NCBI RefSeq assembly: GCF_008710285.1
Contig: NZ_VYQF01000002.1
Location: 248,001 to 312,000, forward strand
DNA from: Ginsengibacter hankyongi
Lineage (GTDB): Bacteria > Bacteroidota > Bacteroidia > Chitinophagales > Chitinophagaceae
Direction of reading: 5' to 3'
Length of the DNA stretch: 64,000 bases
This document shows positions 9,188 to 17,500 of the stretch, in pieces. Both the position numbers and the translations under genes were made by a program. Each line of letters starts with the position of its first letter. Positions within the stretch are counted from its first letter, which is position 1. A model generated the notes under the pieces. That model was not told the origin of the DNA and did no database searches. It saw only the letters and a program-made list of their open reading frames with translations.

Positions 9188-9628
9188 ATGAACATCTATG
9201 TAGGTAATCTCAGTTGGTCAATGACTGATGATGATTTGAGCAACTTATTCAGCCAGTACGGTACAGTTTCAAGTGCTAAAATTCTCAAAGAAAAAAATAC
9301 GGGACGCAGCAAAGGCTTCGGTTTCGTTGAAATGGAAGACGATGAAGCAGCGAAAACTGCTATTGCTACTTTAAACGAAAGCGAAGTACAAGGTCGTAAG
9401 TTAATCGTTAACGAATCTCAACCTCGTCCGGAAGGCGGCGGCTACAAGAAAAGTGGCGGCGGCGGATATGGCGGCGGCGGAAGAAGTAGCGGTGGTTATG
9501 GCGGCGGAAGAAGCAGCGGCGGCGGCTACGGAAGTGGCGGTGGCGGTGGTTACAAGAAAAGCGGTGGCGGTGGCTACGGCGGCGGTAACAGAAGCGGCGG
9601 CGGTGGCGGTTACAATAAAGATTATTGA
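9188..9628 (+). CDS. RRM-domain Gly-rich RNA-binding protein
   Basis: A 146-residue single-RRM protein of the cold-shock or Rbp-like kind common in Bacteroidota and cyanobacteria. RNP2 is IYVGNLSW at residues 3-10 and RNP1 is RSKGFGFVEM at about 43-52. The RRM ends near residue 78 and is followed by a low-complexity tail of Gly with Tyr, Ser, Lys and Arg (repeats of GGGGY and KKSGGG). Gly-rich tails of this type commonly support RNA chaperone activity. The tail codons are almost all GGC/GGT, giving a local GC island in an AT-rich genome. It is monocistronic, with a palindrome and long leader upstream and a strong terminator downstream. A role in cold or stress RNA handling is inference from the family. 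Confidence 0.93.
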   Translation: MNIYVGNLSWSMTDDDLSNLFSQYGTVSSAKILKEKNTGRSKGFGFVEMEDDEAAKTAIATLNESEVQGRKLIVNESQPRPEGGGYKKSGGGGYGGGGRSSGGYGGGRSSGGGYGSGGGGGYKKSGGGGYGGGNRSGGGGGYNKDY

Positions 9629-9650
9629 TAAATCATCATAACGTTTTTTT

Positions 9651-9682
9651 AAAATCCTTTTCAATTTTGAAAAGGATTTTTT
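9651..9682 (+). terminator. rho-independent terminator after the RRM gene
   Basis: Perfect 14-bp inverted repeat AAAATCCTTTTCAA / TTGAAAAGGATTTT with a TT loop and a T-run. It can also read from the minus strand, serving the converging FkbM gene. Confidence 0.85.
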
Positions 9683-9806
9683 ATTAATAGTAATCCATGT
9701 GGAATAATTAATCAATTAGTGCATTTTTTTAAAGGGTGTAAGAAGTCTTTAGCGTTAAAGAAATCACTCCCGCATTTAAAGCGAGTAAAGTTTTGAAAGT
9801 TGCAAT

Positions 9807-10619
9807 CTACGACGCATGTTTTTTGAAATAAAAAACACTTGTGTTTTTCCTGACACTGTTGAAGATGTGATCAAATTTTTGAGCTCTCAACTTTTCCCAA
9901 CATATTTCTTCAATTCTTTTTGAATGAAATTCAATAAGTACAGAACTCACAACCGTTAACCAGGAGACGTCGCTTCTAAAAATGTTTTCTTCAGCACCCT
10001 CAATATCCATCTTAAAAAGATCAGATTTATCAATATTAAAAATTTTTAACAACGCTGAAATGCTATAACACTTAACCTTAGCCGAATTGCTTTCATTTAT
10101 ATCAGTGATAACTGAATTGTATTTTAAATGGCTTCCCTTCAGGCTCATTAAGCGATCTTCGCCATACAACCCAGCCATTACCGGTATTACTTTACCACTT
10201 GAAATATAAGCCTGCAAATTTTTTTGCAAGAAAGTAAAATTATCTGGATCGGGTTCTATACAATATATTATTGCATTAGGCATCCTCGACAAAAAATATA
10301 AGGTAGCAAGGCCTACATTCGCTCCAGCATCAATTATCACTTGTTTATCCTCGCTATGGGGCAATTCATAAATTTTTTTGTAAAATATTTCATAGAAAAT
10401 ATCTATATCCCCGGCATAGATTCTTAAAAAAATTTTCTTGCCCGGAAAAGCCGTTAAAGAAATAGAAAAAAATTTACTTTGATCCTTGATGTACTTAATT
10501 GACTTAGTTCTATATCTGTATAATTTAGTGAACCAAATAATCTTAATAAAAGAAGAAAAATTTGTTGTACTAGTGTAGCAGAAGATTAATTTGTGGGCAG
10601 CTTCTTTTATGCGCGTCAT
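9807..10619 (-). CDS. FkbM-family methyltransferase
   Basis: A 270-residue SAM-dependent methyltransferase of the FkbM family, whose members methylate sugar hydroxyls or small molecules. The SAM-binding motif is VIIDAGANVGLATLYFL (about 96-112), followed by the acidic YCIEPDPDN, and a later FKMDIEGAEENIF typical of FkbM. Its start overlaps the ispD stop by 4 bases, so it is translationally coupled to ispD. The first 90 residues show no recognised domain. Its acceptor is not deducible; modification of a surface glycan is a guess based on the large polysaccharide locus nearby. Confidence 0.8.
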   Translation of the reverse strand: MTRIKEAAHKLIFCYTSTTNFSSFIKIIWFTKLYRYRTKSIKYIKDQSKFFSISLTAFPGKKIFLRIYAGDIDIFYEIFYKKIYELPHSEDKQVIIDAGANVGLATLYFLSRMPNAIIYCIEPDPDNFTFLQKNLQAYISSGKVIPVMAGLYGEDRLMSLKGSHLKYNSVITDINESNSAKVKCYSISALLKIFNIDKSDLFKMDIEGAEENIFRSDVSWLTVVSSVLIEFHSKRIEEICWEKLRAQKFDHIFNSVRKNTSVFYFKKHAS

Positions 10620-11302
10620 ACATCTATAGATTTGGATTCTAAGAGATATTCAGCAAAAAATAAATCTGCAGGCGTTGTAATTTTAATATTATACTTTTCT
10701 CCTTCTATTAAATTTATTGTAAGGCCATAGGCATCAACCACTGAAGCCTCATCGGTAAACTTATCTTTATAATCAATTTTATAAGCCGGCATCAAAATTT
10801 TGCTGTGAAATGTTTGTGGCGTTTGTATAATCTTTACCTTATTTCTATCCAAAATCTTATTCCCGTTTGTTGTTAAAAGCCTTATACTGTCATTGCAATC
10901 TATAGCAGGAACAGCTGTCCCGTTTTCAACAGCGGCTTCATAACACTTCCTTATGAGAGTGGCTGAAACCAGGCAGCGAACACCATCGTGTACAAAAATG
11001 ATACTCTCTTCATTTATCAAAGCAAGTCCGTTTTGTACCGAATGAAACCTCGTTCTTCCACCTGCGGTTATCCTTATTCGTGAGTGGTCGAAATATCCGT
11101 CAATAATTTCCTGGCCTTTACCGATATGCTCTTCAGGTAGCACAAGAATGATTTCGATATCGTTATAAGCATCGGTAAATGCCTTTAAAGTATAGTATAA
11201 AACAGGCTTATCTTTTAATAAAAGGAATTGTTTTGGAATATCATTATTCATCCTGCTTCCTTTTCCACCGGCAACTATTAAAGCAATTCTTTTCATTTCC
11301 AT
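10616..11302 (-). CDS. ispD: 2-C-methyl-D-erythritol 4-phosphate cytidylyltransferase
   Basis: IspD of the MEP isoprenoid pathway: it joins MEP and CTP to give CDP-ME. At 228 residues it has normal length. The nucleotide-binding signature AGGKGSRM (about 12-19) is followed by PKQFLLLKDKPVLYYTL. Further motifs are VHDGVRCLVS (about 110), FTDEASVVDAYG and NIKITTPADLFFAEYLL. The frame begins MEMKRIALIV, and the second Met is an equally plausible start. FkbM follows with a 4-base overlap. An isoaspartyl peptidase gene ends 10 bases upstream on the same strand, so the three may be cotranscribed. The related TarI or IspD-like cytidylyltransferases of cell-wall pathways cannot be excluded on sequence alone, but the MEP role is likeliest. 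Confidence 0.88.
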   Translation of the reverse strand: MEMKRIALIVAGGKGSRMNNDIPKQFLLLKDKPVLYYTLKAFTDAYNDIEIILVLPEEHIGKGQEIIDGYFDHSRIRITAGGRTRFHSVQNGLALINEESIIFVHDGVRCLVSATLIRKCYEAAVENGTAVPAIDCNDSIRLLTTNGNKILDRNKVKIIQTPQTFHSKILMPAYKIDYKDKFTDEASVVDAYGLTINLIEGEKYNIKITTPADLFFAEYLLESKSIDV

Positions 11303-11311
11303 TTTTATAAG

Positions 11312-12262
11312 TCAATTTGCATAAATAGCAATAGAGTTCTCGCCATCGCTATTTTTAAATCCACGATACATGCCTGCACTATTAAAAACCATAGCAGCAT
11401 TGCCTTTTGCATCCACTCCAATTAATCCTCCATCTCCCTTTAAGGCAACCAATTTTTTTAAAACTACTTCTTCGCAAGCTTGCTGAAGGGTCATGTTTTT
11501 ATATTCCATAAGGCAACTTACATCATAAGCTGCAACAGCTTTTATAAAGATCTCACCATGACCCGTACACGAAATTGCGCAGGTTTTATTATTCGCATAA
11601 GTGCCCGCTCCTATCATCGGGCTATCCCCAATTCTTCCATAACGTTTATTGGTCATACCCCCTGTAGAAGTAGCTGCAGCAATATTTCCAGCACTATCGC
11701 ATGCCACAGCGCCCACTGTACCGAATTTTTTATCTTTCATTAACTTAGCCGGCTTATCAATCTTATGATCGAGCTGGTATAAATCGCTATCTCTTATTTC
11801 TTTCCATTGATTGTAGCGATATTCTGAATAAAAATATTCGTCGGGCTCCAGTTTTATTCCCTGCTTTATAGCAAAATCATTAGCCCCCTTACCACTTAAA
11901 AAAACATGACCGCTATGTAACATAACTTCTTCCGCAAGTTCCACAGGATTGCGAATATTTCTAACGCCTGCAACAGCGCCTGCATCAAGTGTTCTTCCGT
12001 CCATAATTGCTGCATCCATTTCGTTCAACCCTTTCTTTGTGAATACCGAACCTCTGCCTGCATTAAATAGCACGCTGTCCTCCATCATAACAACGGCTGC
12101 CTTTACTGCATTTATTGCCGAACCTCCATTTTCCAAAACAGCAAAACCTGCATCAAGCGATTCTTTCAGGGCATTCCTATATTCAGCTTCCAGTTCAGGC
12201 GTCATTTCTTCTTTTATGATGGTACCGGCACCCCCATGTATAGCAATAGAAAATTTTGTCAT
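11312..12262 (-). CDS. isoaspartyl peptidase / L-asparaginase (Ntn hydrolase)
   Basis: A 316-residue plant-type asparaginase (EcAIII-like) of the N-terminal nucleophile hydrolase family, which cleaves isoaspartyl dipeptides and L-asparagine. The N-terminus reads SIAIHGGAGTI. The autoprocessing site is in KKFGTVGAVACD, where Thr about 182 becomes the free catalytic nucleophile of the beta subunit. The substrate-binding segments TSTGGMTNKRYGRIGDSP and SCTGHGE follow. There is no signal peptide, so it should be cytoplasmic. It lies upstream of ispD with a 9-base gap. Family assignment is secure; the preferred substrate is not visible. Confidence 0.93.
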   Translation of the reverse strand: MTKFSIAIHGGAGTIIKEEMTPELEAEYRNALKESLDAGFAVLENGGSAINAVKAAVVMMEDSVLFNAGRGSVFTKKGLNEMDAAIMDGRTLDAGAVAGVRNIRNPVELAEEVMLHSGHVFLSGKGANDFAIKQGIKLEPDEYFYSEYRYNQWKEIRDSDLYQLDHKIDKPAKLMKDKKFGTVGAVACDSAGNIAAATSTGGMTNKRYGRIGDSPMIGAGTYANNKTCAISCTGHGEIFIKAVAAYDVSCLMEYKNMTLQQACEEVVLKKLVALKGDGGLIGVDAKGNAAMVFNSAGMYRGFKNSDGENSIAIYAN

Positions 12263-12336
12263 TAAAAATATTATACTGTAAAATTAGATAGTTTCAGTCA
12301 TTGAAAATAAAATGATAAAAGAAGGAGATACAATAT

Positions 12337-13338
12337 TTAACTTAAATCTGCAATGAGTTCTTTACATTCCCTGAGAAGCTTTTCTTTATTAATGGCTGCA
12401 GTACCCACTTCTTCACAAACAATCCCACCAGCAATATTTGCGACTTCCGTTGCGAGTTGGATATTTTTGGTAGAAGCATAAATTAAAGAAGCTACGGCAA
12501 TTACGGTATCACCTGCTCCGCTCACATCCGCGATGTTCCTTCGGTGAGATGGAATAATATTTTTATCGTTTTTCTCCTGGTAAAAAATTCCCTTCTCAGA
12601 TAAAGTGATCATTGAAATAGAATGATCCAGATTTTCCTTCAGTTTGCTATGAATATCGGAAAGGAGATCAATAGAAACTTCACCCGGAATTAAATTAAGG
12701 CTGGTAAATACTTCATGTAAATTAGGCTTGAACAACGTTGCATTTTTATAAGAAAAGAAATTTTTTCGTTTAGGATCAACCGTTATAGGGATATTATTTT
12801 TATTGCAAAGCTCAATTGTATTTTCGATAATATTTTTTGTAAGGATCCCTTTATTATAATCTTCAAGAATTACAACATCAGGCTTTTCTGAAAGAATATA
12901 TTTTTCTATTTGGTTCTGCAATTTAGTTTCATCTGTTTCATCTATATCTTCGGTGTGTTCCGCGTCTAGCCGCATCATTTGCTGGTTACGGCTTATAATG
13001 CGAATCTTGTTGGTAGTAATTCTTTTTTTACTTTCAAGAATGAAACGTGTATCAATATTATTATCCTGTAATAAACACTTTAGCTGAGCGCCATCTTCAT
13101 CATCCCCTAAAATAGTAAGTATTGCCACATTTGTACCTAATGCCTGAACATTCAAAGCAACATTTCCAGCACCCCCAATTCTTTTTTCTCTTTTATTAAC
13201 TGCAACTACAGGAACAGGTGCTTCAGGCGAAATTCTTTCAACATTTCCCCACCAGTATGTATCCAACATAACATCGCCTATAACAGCAACTTTCATTTTT
13301 GAAATATCACTAAACAATTTATCAAAATCAATAGCCAT
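12337..13338 (-). CDS. rfaE1: D-glycero-beta-D-manno-heptose-7-phosphate kinase (PfkB family)
   Basis: A 333-residue PfkB-type sugar kinase matching the kinase half of HldE/RfaE, which phosphorylates D-glycero-D-manno-heptose 7-phosphate for the ADP-heptose precursor of the LPS core. The N-terminal signature GDVMLDTYWWGNVERISPEA and RIGGAGNVALNVQALG are characteristic of RfaE1. The C-terminal DVSGAGDTVIAVASL carries the catalytic Asp (about 277). The separate adenylyltransferase domain is absent, as in species with split RfaE1/RfaE2, and no RfaE2 gene is in the window. Its start overlaps the permease stop by one base (TAATG), so the two genes are coupled even though no functional link is obvious. 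Confidence 0.88.
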   Translation of the reverse strand: MAIDFDKLFSDISKMKVAVIGDVMLDTYWWGNVERISPEAPVPVVAVNKREKRIGGAGNVALNVQALGTNVAILTILGDDEDGAQLKCLLQDNNIDTRFILESKKRITTNKIRIISRNQQMMRLDAEHTEDIDETDETKLQNQIEKYILSEKPDVVILEDYNKGILTKNIIENTIELCNKNNIPITVDPKRKNFFSYKNATLFKPNLHEVFTSLNLIPGEVSIDLLSDIHSKLKENLDHSISMITLSEKGIFYQEKNDKNIIPSHRRNIADVSGAGDTVIAVASLIYASTKNIQLATEVANIAGGIVCEEVGTAAINKEKLLRECKELIADLS

Positions 13339-14786
13339 TATTCAATATTTGAATTATTCTTTCTTGAAGACACAACATAATAAATAGGAATACCAAGCAA
13401 GGCAATTATTAATCCCGGCCACGTAAAATTGGGTTTATAAATAATTAATAATATACAAAAAGCTGTACCCATTAAAATATATAGAGCGGGTAAAACGGGA
13501 TAACCAAATGCTTTATAAGGCCTTTCAGCGCCAGGCCTTTTCTTTCTTAAAATAAAAATTCCAAAAATAGTTAGCACATAAAATATTACCACTACAAATG
13601 AAATCATATCGAGCAGGTCTCCATACTTTCCGCTAAGGCACAACAGTGAAGCCACCACGAATTGAGCCCAAAGTGCCCAGCCGGGAACTGCATGCTTATT
13701 TAATGTTGCTGCTTTTTTAAAAAACAATCCATCTTTTCCCATACTATAATAAACCCTGGCACCAGCAAGAATTAATCCATTGTTACATCCAAAAGTAGAG
13801 ATCATAATCATTATAGCAATTACATAAGTTCCTGCATTCCCAAACATTGAATTGGCAGCTGCAACCGCTACCCTATCCTGTGGCGCAAATGCAAGATCGT
13901 GCAACGGTAACACAGCAACATACATAAGGTTTGCACATACATAAATAAGTGTAACAATAAAAGTTCCCAGAAAAAGGCTAAGCCCAATATTCCGTTTTGG
14001 ATTTTGAATTTCGCCTGCAATAAACGTTACATTATTCCACGCATCGCTGCTGAAAATAGAACCAACCATACTTGCAGCGATGGCACCTAAAATACTTGCG
14101 CCAATAACACCTTCAACACTTCCTGTACCAGATAGTTTTTTCATACTGAAGGCATCAGTCCAGTTAGCATTCCAAACCTCAGGTTTAAAAAATATTATTC
14201 CGGCGATGATCAATCCAAACAACGAAATAATTTTTGTTGAAGTAAAAATATTCTGGATCCATTTTCCGCCTTTTACACCTTTTGTATTTGTCCATGTCAG
14301 GAAAGCTATTAAAATAATTGACACAATCTGGGCAACACTTATTGTAAAATAACCAGGTACGCCAGCTTCGCTTAAGCCAGTACTTATTTTTAATAAATAA
14401 TTTGTTTCGCTCAGCGGATGATATAAATATGCTGCAAATTTTGAAAACGCAACACCAACTGCTGCAATTGTTCCTGTTTGAATTACTGCAAAAAAACTCC
14501 AGCCATAAACAAAACCAGTAAGCGGATTGTAAGCTTCTTTGAGATAAACATATTGGCCGCCGGCACGGGGGAACATAGCACTTAATTCGCCATAACTCAA
14601 GGCTGCAGTAAGCGTCATGAAACCGGTAAGCAGCCATACAATTATCAGCCATCCCGCGCTTCCAACGTTACGAGTGATATCCGCAGTTACAATAAAAATA
14701 CCTGAACCAATCATTGATCCTGCAACAATCATAGTAGCATCGAACAGGCGGAGACTGGGCTTAAAAGAAGTTGCATGTTCACTCAT
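13338..14786 (-). CDS. APC-superfamily amino acid permease
   Basis: A 482-residue inner-membrane permease of the amino acid-polyamine-organocation superfamily with about 12 hydrophobic segments. The first transmembrane helix has the substrate-site signature MIVAGSMIGSGIFIV, followed by GYGELSAMFPRAGGQYVYL-like family features (ALSYGELSAMFP, GGQYVYLKEAY). The C-terminus is short and charged. The closest general type is the LAT/SteT-like or basic amino acid permease group, but the substrate is unknown. A minus-strand hairpin with a T-tract abuts its start codon, which is unusual. Confidence 0.87.
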   Translation of the reverse strand: MSEHATSFKPSLRLFDATMIVAGSMIGSGIFIVTADITRNVGSAGWLIIVWLLTGFMTLTAALSYGELSAMFPRAGGQYVYLKEAYNPLTGFVYGWSFFAVIQTGTIAAVGVAFSKFAAYLYHPLSETNYLLKISTGLSEAGVPGYFTISVAQIVSIILIAFLTWTNTKGVKGGKWIQNIFTSTKIISLFGLIIAGIIFFKPEVWNANWTDAFSMKKLSGTGSVEGVIGASILGAIAASMVGSIFSSDAWNNVTFIAGEIQNPKRNIGLSLFLGTFIVTLIYVCANLMYVAVLPLHDLAFAPQDRVAVAAANSMFGNAGTYVIAIMIMISTFGCNNGLILAGARVYYSMGKDGLFFKKAATLNKHAVPGWALWAQFVVASLLCLSGKYGDLLDMISFVVVIFYVLTIFGIFILRKKRPGAERPYKAFGYPVLPALYILMGTAFCILLIIYKPNFTWPGLIIALLGIPIYYVVSSRKNNSNIE

Positions 14787-14815
14787 AAAAAATCCTGTTT
14801 TTTATAAACAGGATT
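14787..14815 (-). terminator. terminator hairpin abutting the permease start
   Basis: Read on the minus strand: AATCCTGTTT, a 5-base loop, AAACAGGATT, then TTTT directly followed by the permease ATG. A 10-bp perfect stem with a T-tract, 37 bases after the OmpH-like stop, is a normal terminator for that gene. Its placement could also attenuate permease expression. Confidence 0.65.
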
Positions 14816-14851
14816 GAAGATAAATATTTATTTCAGATTGCCTCGGTCTTG

Positions 14852-15448
14852 TCATTTTTTATTTTCAGAGTATAAGCTGTTTAGGCCGGCAATTACATCA
14901 GGGGTGATATTTAAAGTTGAGTCTTTATAAAACATAAAACCAGGCTCGTAAGAGAAAATGTAAGAATATCTTCCATCCTTATTATAATCTTTTAAAAAAT
15001 TTTGAATGCGGGTTAAAATATCTTCTTTCATTTTAGAATTATAATTATAAAGATCGTTATCAATTTCCTGCTTTCTTGATTGGAGATCCTGTTGCATTTT
15101 ATTAATTTCCTGCATAGCAGCTTCCTGTTCCTGCTGGTTCATCGTTGCACCTTTTTGCTGCAATTGCATCGCCCGTGTTTGATATTTTTTTTGCATCCCA
15201 ACTATTTCATCATTTGCTGCAGACTGCTTACGTTCAAAATCGGCCTTAATCTTTTTATAATAAGTGTAATTATTTTGCAATGAATCGAGATCTATATAAG
15301 CTACTTTAGAACCTTCCGCTGGTTTAGCGCCCGTATTATTTTTAGTAAAAAGTGTCTGCCCTTTTTTAGATACATTAAAATGGAGATAATACAAATACCC
15401 AACAAGACAAATCAAAACAATATTAATAATTAGTAAAATATTTTTCAT
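14852..15448 (-). CDS. OmpH/Skp-family periplasmic chaperone-like protein
   Basis: A 198-residue envelope protein. The N-terminal hydrophobic segment (about 3-22) is an uncleaved anchor or signal. A mature region starting at about 48 (KVAYIDLDSLQNNYTYYKK) has the Skp/OmpH beginning. A long Gln/Lys/Glu-rich helical coiled coil spans about 65-150, and a short globular end contains YSYIFSYEPG. Family members hold unfolded outer-membrane proteins in the periplasm. It has its own candidate promoter and a terminator 37 bases downstream. Bacteroidota often carry several paralogues, so which one this is stays open. Confidence 0.8.
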   Translation of the reverse strand: MKNILLIINIVLICLVGYLYYLHFNVSKKGQTLFTKNNTGAKPAEGSKVAYIDLDSLQNNYTYYKKIKADFERKQSAANDEIVGMQKKYQTRAMQLQQKGATMNQQEQEAAMQEINKMQQDLQSRKQEIDNDLYNYNSKMKEDILTRIQNFLKDYNKDGRYSYIFSYEPGFMFYKDSTLNITPDVIAGLNSLYSENKK

Positions 15449-15499
15449 GAAAACAATTTAAGAATGGCAAGATAGAAAAAACGAAAGGTTTTATAAGAA

Positions 15500-15507
15500 C
15501 AAACATA
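15500..15507 (-). promoter_or_regulatory. -7 promoter element for the OmpH-like gene
   Basis: On the minus strand TATGTTTG matches TAnnTTTG exactly, about 50 bases before the start codon. No clear TTTG lies at the right distance upstream, so the -33 part is weak. Confidence 0.4.
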
Positions 15508-15595
15508 ATTGATTTAGGAAAGACTTAACAGGGTCTTTTCAAAACCTTTATGGGAAAGGCTTTGCCAACAATAATAAGGCGCTGACATATTCAAT

Positions 15596-16774
15596 CTAAC
15601 TTACAGTTGCATCAATTCGTTTAGTGCCTGGATACAGATCATATTCGAGTAAACGGCAATCAATTTTACTTGTATAAAATTCGATTCTGCGTTTTGCTTT
15701 TAAGCCTATTTTTTTTGCAAGTTCAAGATTTCCTGTAAAGATGTAACCCGTATATCCTTTACATTTTTTTTTCATAAAATCACCGATTTCTGCATAGGTA
15801 TGAGTCAGTTCAGTTTCATCACCTAATCTTTCGCCATATTCAGGATTAAAATAAATTACTCCGGCTTCATTTTCGGGAATTTTGGTTTCTTTAAAATCAC
15901 ATACTTCAAATTCAATTAAATTTTCAACGCCGGCAGCGCCTGCATTTATTTTAGAAATATTTATAGCGTCAGGGCTTATATCTGAAGCTATAATCTTTAA
16001 TTCAGGCAAATCAATAATCTGGTCTATCAATTTTCTTTTTTCATTTTCAAAAACCTTTTCATCAAATCCCAGGATATGTTTGAATCCATAGTTATTACGA
16101 ATTAGGCCAGGACGCCTGTTGGTAGCAAGTAATGCAGCTTCTATAGCTATGGTTGATGAGCCACACATCGGGTTGATAAATGCAGAACGGCGGTCCCATT
16201 TAGTTGCAAGCAAAGTAGCGGCAACCAATGCTTCAAGCATTGGTGCTTTACCGGGAATTTTTCTATATCCGTGTTTTGCTAATGTCTCGCCCGATGTATC
16301 AATAAAAATTTCTGCAATATCATTTTTCCAGTATAAGTGAATTACCGTATTATTTAAGTCTGGCCCTGAATTGGGTCTTATGTTTATTTTTTCACGGAAA
16401 CGATCTACAATAGCGTCTTTCACTTTCACATTGGCGAATAAAGAATTATTTATTGTAGGATGATCGACAGTGCTGGTAACAGAAAAATAGCCATCTTTTG
16501 AAAAAATATTTTCCCAGTCAATCTTAGTTGTTGAATCATATAACTCGGCGGGCCCGTTGCATGAGAAGGATTGTATTGAATACAAAACCTGGCTTGCGCA
16601 CCGCAAATTCAAATTCAGTTTAATACAATCATTTAAAGTACCTGGTATTTCTACTCCAGTTGAAAAAGTGGTTAATATCTTAAAGCCCAATTCTTCAATC
16701 TCTTTTTGAAGAAAAGGTGCCAGGCGCTTGTTGCACGTAATAACTATACGTGAAGCTTTGTTAAACAATTGCAT
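15596..16774 (-). CDS. THUMP-domain class I SAM RNA methyltransferase (RlmL-N/YpsC-like)
   Basis: A 392-residue RNA N2-guanine-type methyltransferase. The frame is open to 16837, but the start at 16774 (MQLFNKASRIVITCNKRLAP) matches the family N-terminus. An N-terminal ferredoxin-like/THUMP region (about 1-160) precedes a Rossmann methyltransferase with PMCGSSTIAIEAALLA as SAM/catalytic-core signature, LGFDEKVF, ASDISPDAI, and motif IV NPEYGERLGDE. In the family motif IV is usually NPPYGER, so the second Pro is replaced by Glu here; this may be a lineage feature. The substrate is probably 23S rRNA by homology to RlmL, but this is inference. It lies 81 bases downstream of the response regulator on the same strand. 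Confidence 0.85.
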   Translation of the reverse strand: MQLFNKASRIVITCNKRLAPFLQKEIEELGFKILTTFSTGVEIPGTLNDCIKLNLNLRCASQVLYSIQSFSCNGPAELYDSTTKIDWENIFSKDGYFSVTSTVDHPTINNSLFANVKVKDAIVDRFREKINIRPNSGPDLNNTVIHLYWKNDIAEIFIDTSGETLAKHGYRKIPGKAPMLEALVAATLLATKWDRRSAFINPMCGSSTIAIEAALLATNRRPGLIRNNYGFKHILGFDEKVFENEKRKLIDQIIDLPELKIIASDISPDAINISKINAGAAGVENLIEFEVCDFKETKIPENEAGVIYFNPEYGERLGDETELTHTYAEIGDFMKKKCKGYTGYIFTGNLELAKKIGLKAKRRIEFYTSKIDCRLLEYDLYPGTKRIDATVS

Positions 16775-16855
16775 AAAAGGTAAGTATATTGAATAGCAAA
16801 AATGCCACAATTGCTTTAAATAAACTGAATTGAGCAATTGCAGAGTTTGCCAATT

Positions 16856-17500
16856 TTAATCGGGCTGAATAAAGTTGTGCACCCTCGCCAATTCATTAAT
16901 TCCTATTACATTTTTACAATTCAGCTTTTCTAATATCCTTGCTTTATGCGTGCCAACCGTAGAAGTGTGAAGGTTTAAATATGCACCAATCTGGGACACC
17001 GATTCACCCTTCATTAAATGCCTGACTATCTCCAGTTCTCGGGAAGACAATAAATCAAATGGGTTCTGACTATTTGCCTTTTTTCCCAAGGCACTATCGG
17101 TAAGCGCTTGCGTTAAAGACGAACTCATATATCGCTTATTACTCATTACATTATTAATGGCATGCTTAATTTCATCAGCAGACGCATCCTTATTCAAATA
17201 ACCTAACGCCCCGAGATTAAGGTACTTTTTAGCAAATATCTCTTCCGAATTCATACTGAACATTAATATTTTAGATTCTGGTTTAATAGCGAGAATATTG
17301 CTGACAAGACCAAAAGAGTCTGTGGCGGGCATGTTTATATCCAAAATTATTAGAGCGTAATCATTATCTTTTATTTTTTCAAATGTTGAGTTACCATCAA
17401 AAGCTTCTTCAATATTTGAATCGGGAATAATATTTTGAATATAAGTTTTTAAACCCGCTCTTATTATTGCATGGTCATCTGCAAGTAGTATTTGAATCAT
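16856..17500 (-). CDS. LuxR/NarL-family response regulator
   Basis: A 214-residue two-component response regulator. The receiver domain (1-120) has the acidic pocket LLADDHAIIRAG, the phospho-acceptor Asp about 54 in LIILDINMP and Lys about 104 in YLNKDAS. The C-terminal LuxR-type helix-turn-helix (about 148-208) reads LSSRELEIVRHLMKGES and then HTSTVGTHKARILEKL. No partner histidine kinase is adjacent. It is divergent from the polysaccharide locus across a 483-base intergenic region and could regulate that locus, but this is only positional inference. Confidence 0.93.
   Translation of the reverse strand: MIQILLADDHAIIRAGLKTYIQNIIPDSNIEEAFDGNSTFEKIKDNDYALIILDINMPATDSFGLVSNILAIKPESKILMFSMNSEEIFAKKYLNLGALGYLNKDASADEIKHAINNVMSNKRYMSSSLTQALTDSALGKKANSQNPFDLLSSRELEIVRHLMKGESVSQIGAYLNLHTSTVGTHKARILEKLNCKNVIGINELARVHNFIQPD

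Noticed and set aside
9401-9715. 104-residue minus-strand Ala/Thr-rich ORF opposite the RRM gene
   Set aside because: It is the complement of the GGC/GGT glycine repeat and runs through the terminator; composition is an artefact.
14185-14652. 155-residue minus-strand ORF inside the permease gene
   Set aside because: It is another frame of the permease; Cys/Tyr-rich translation with no family pattern.
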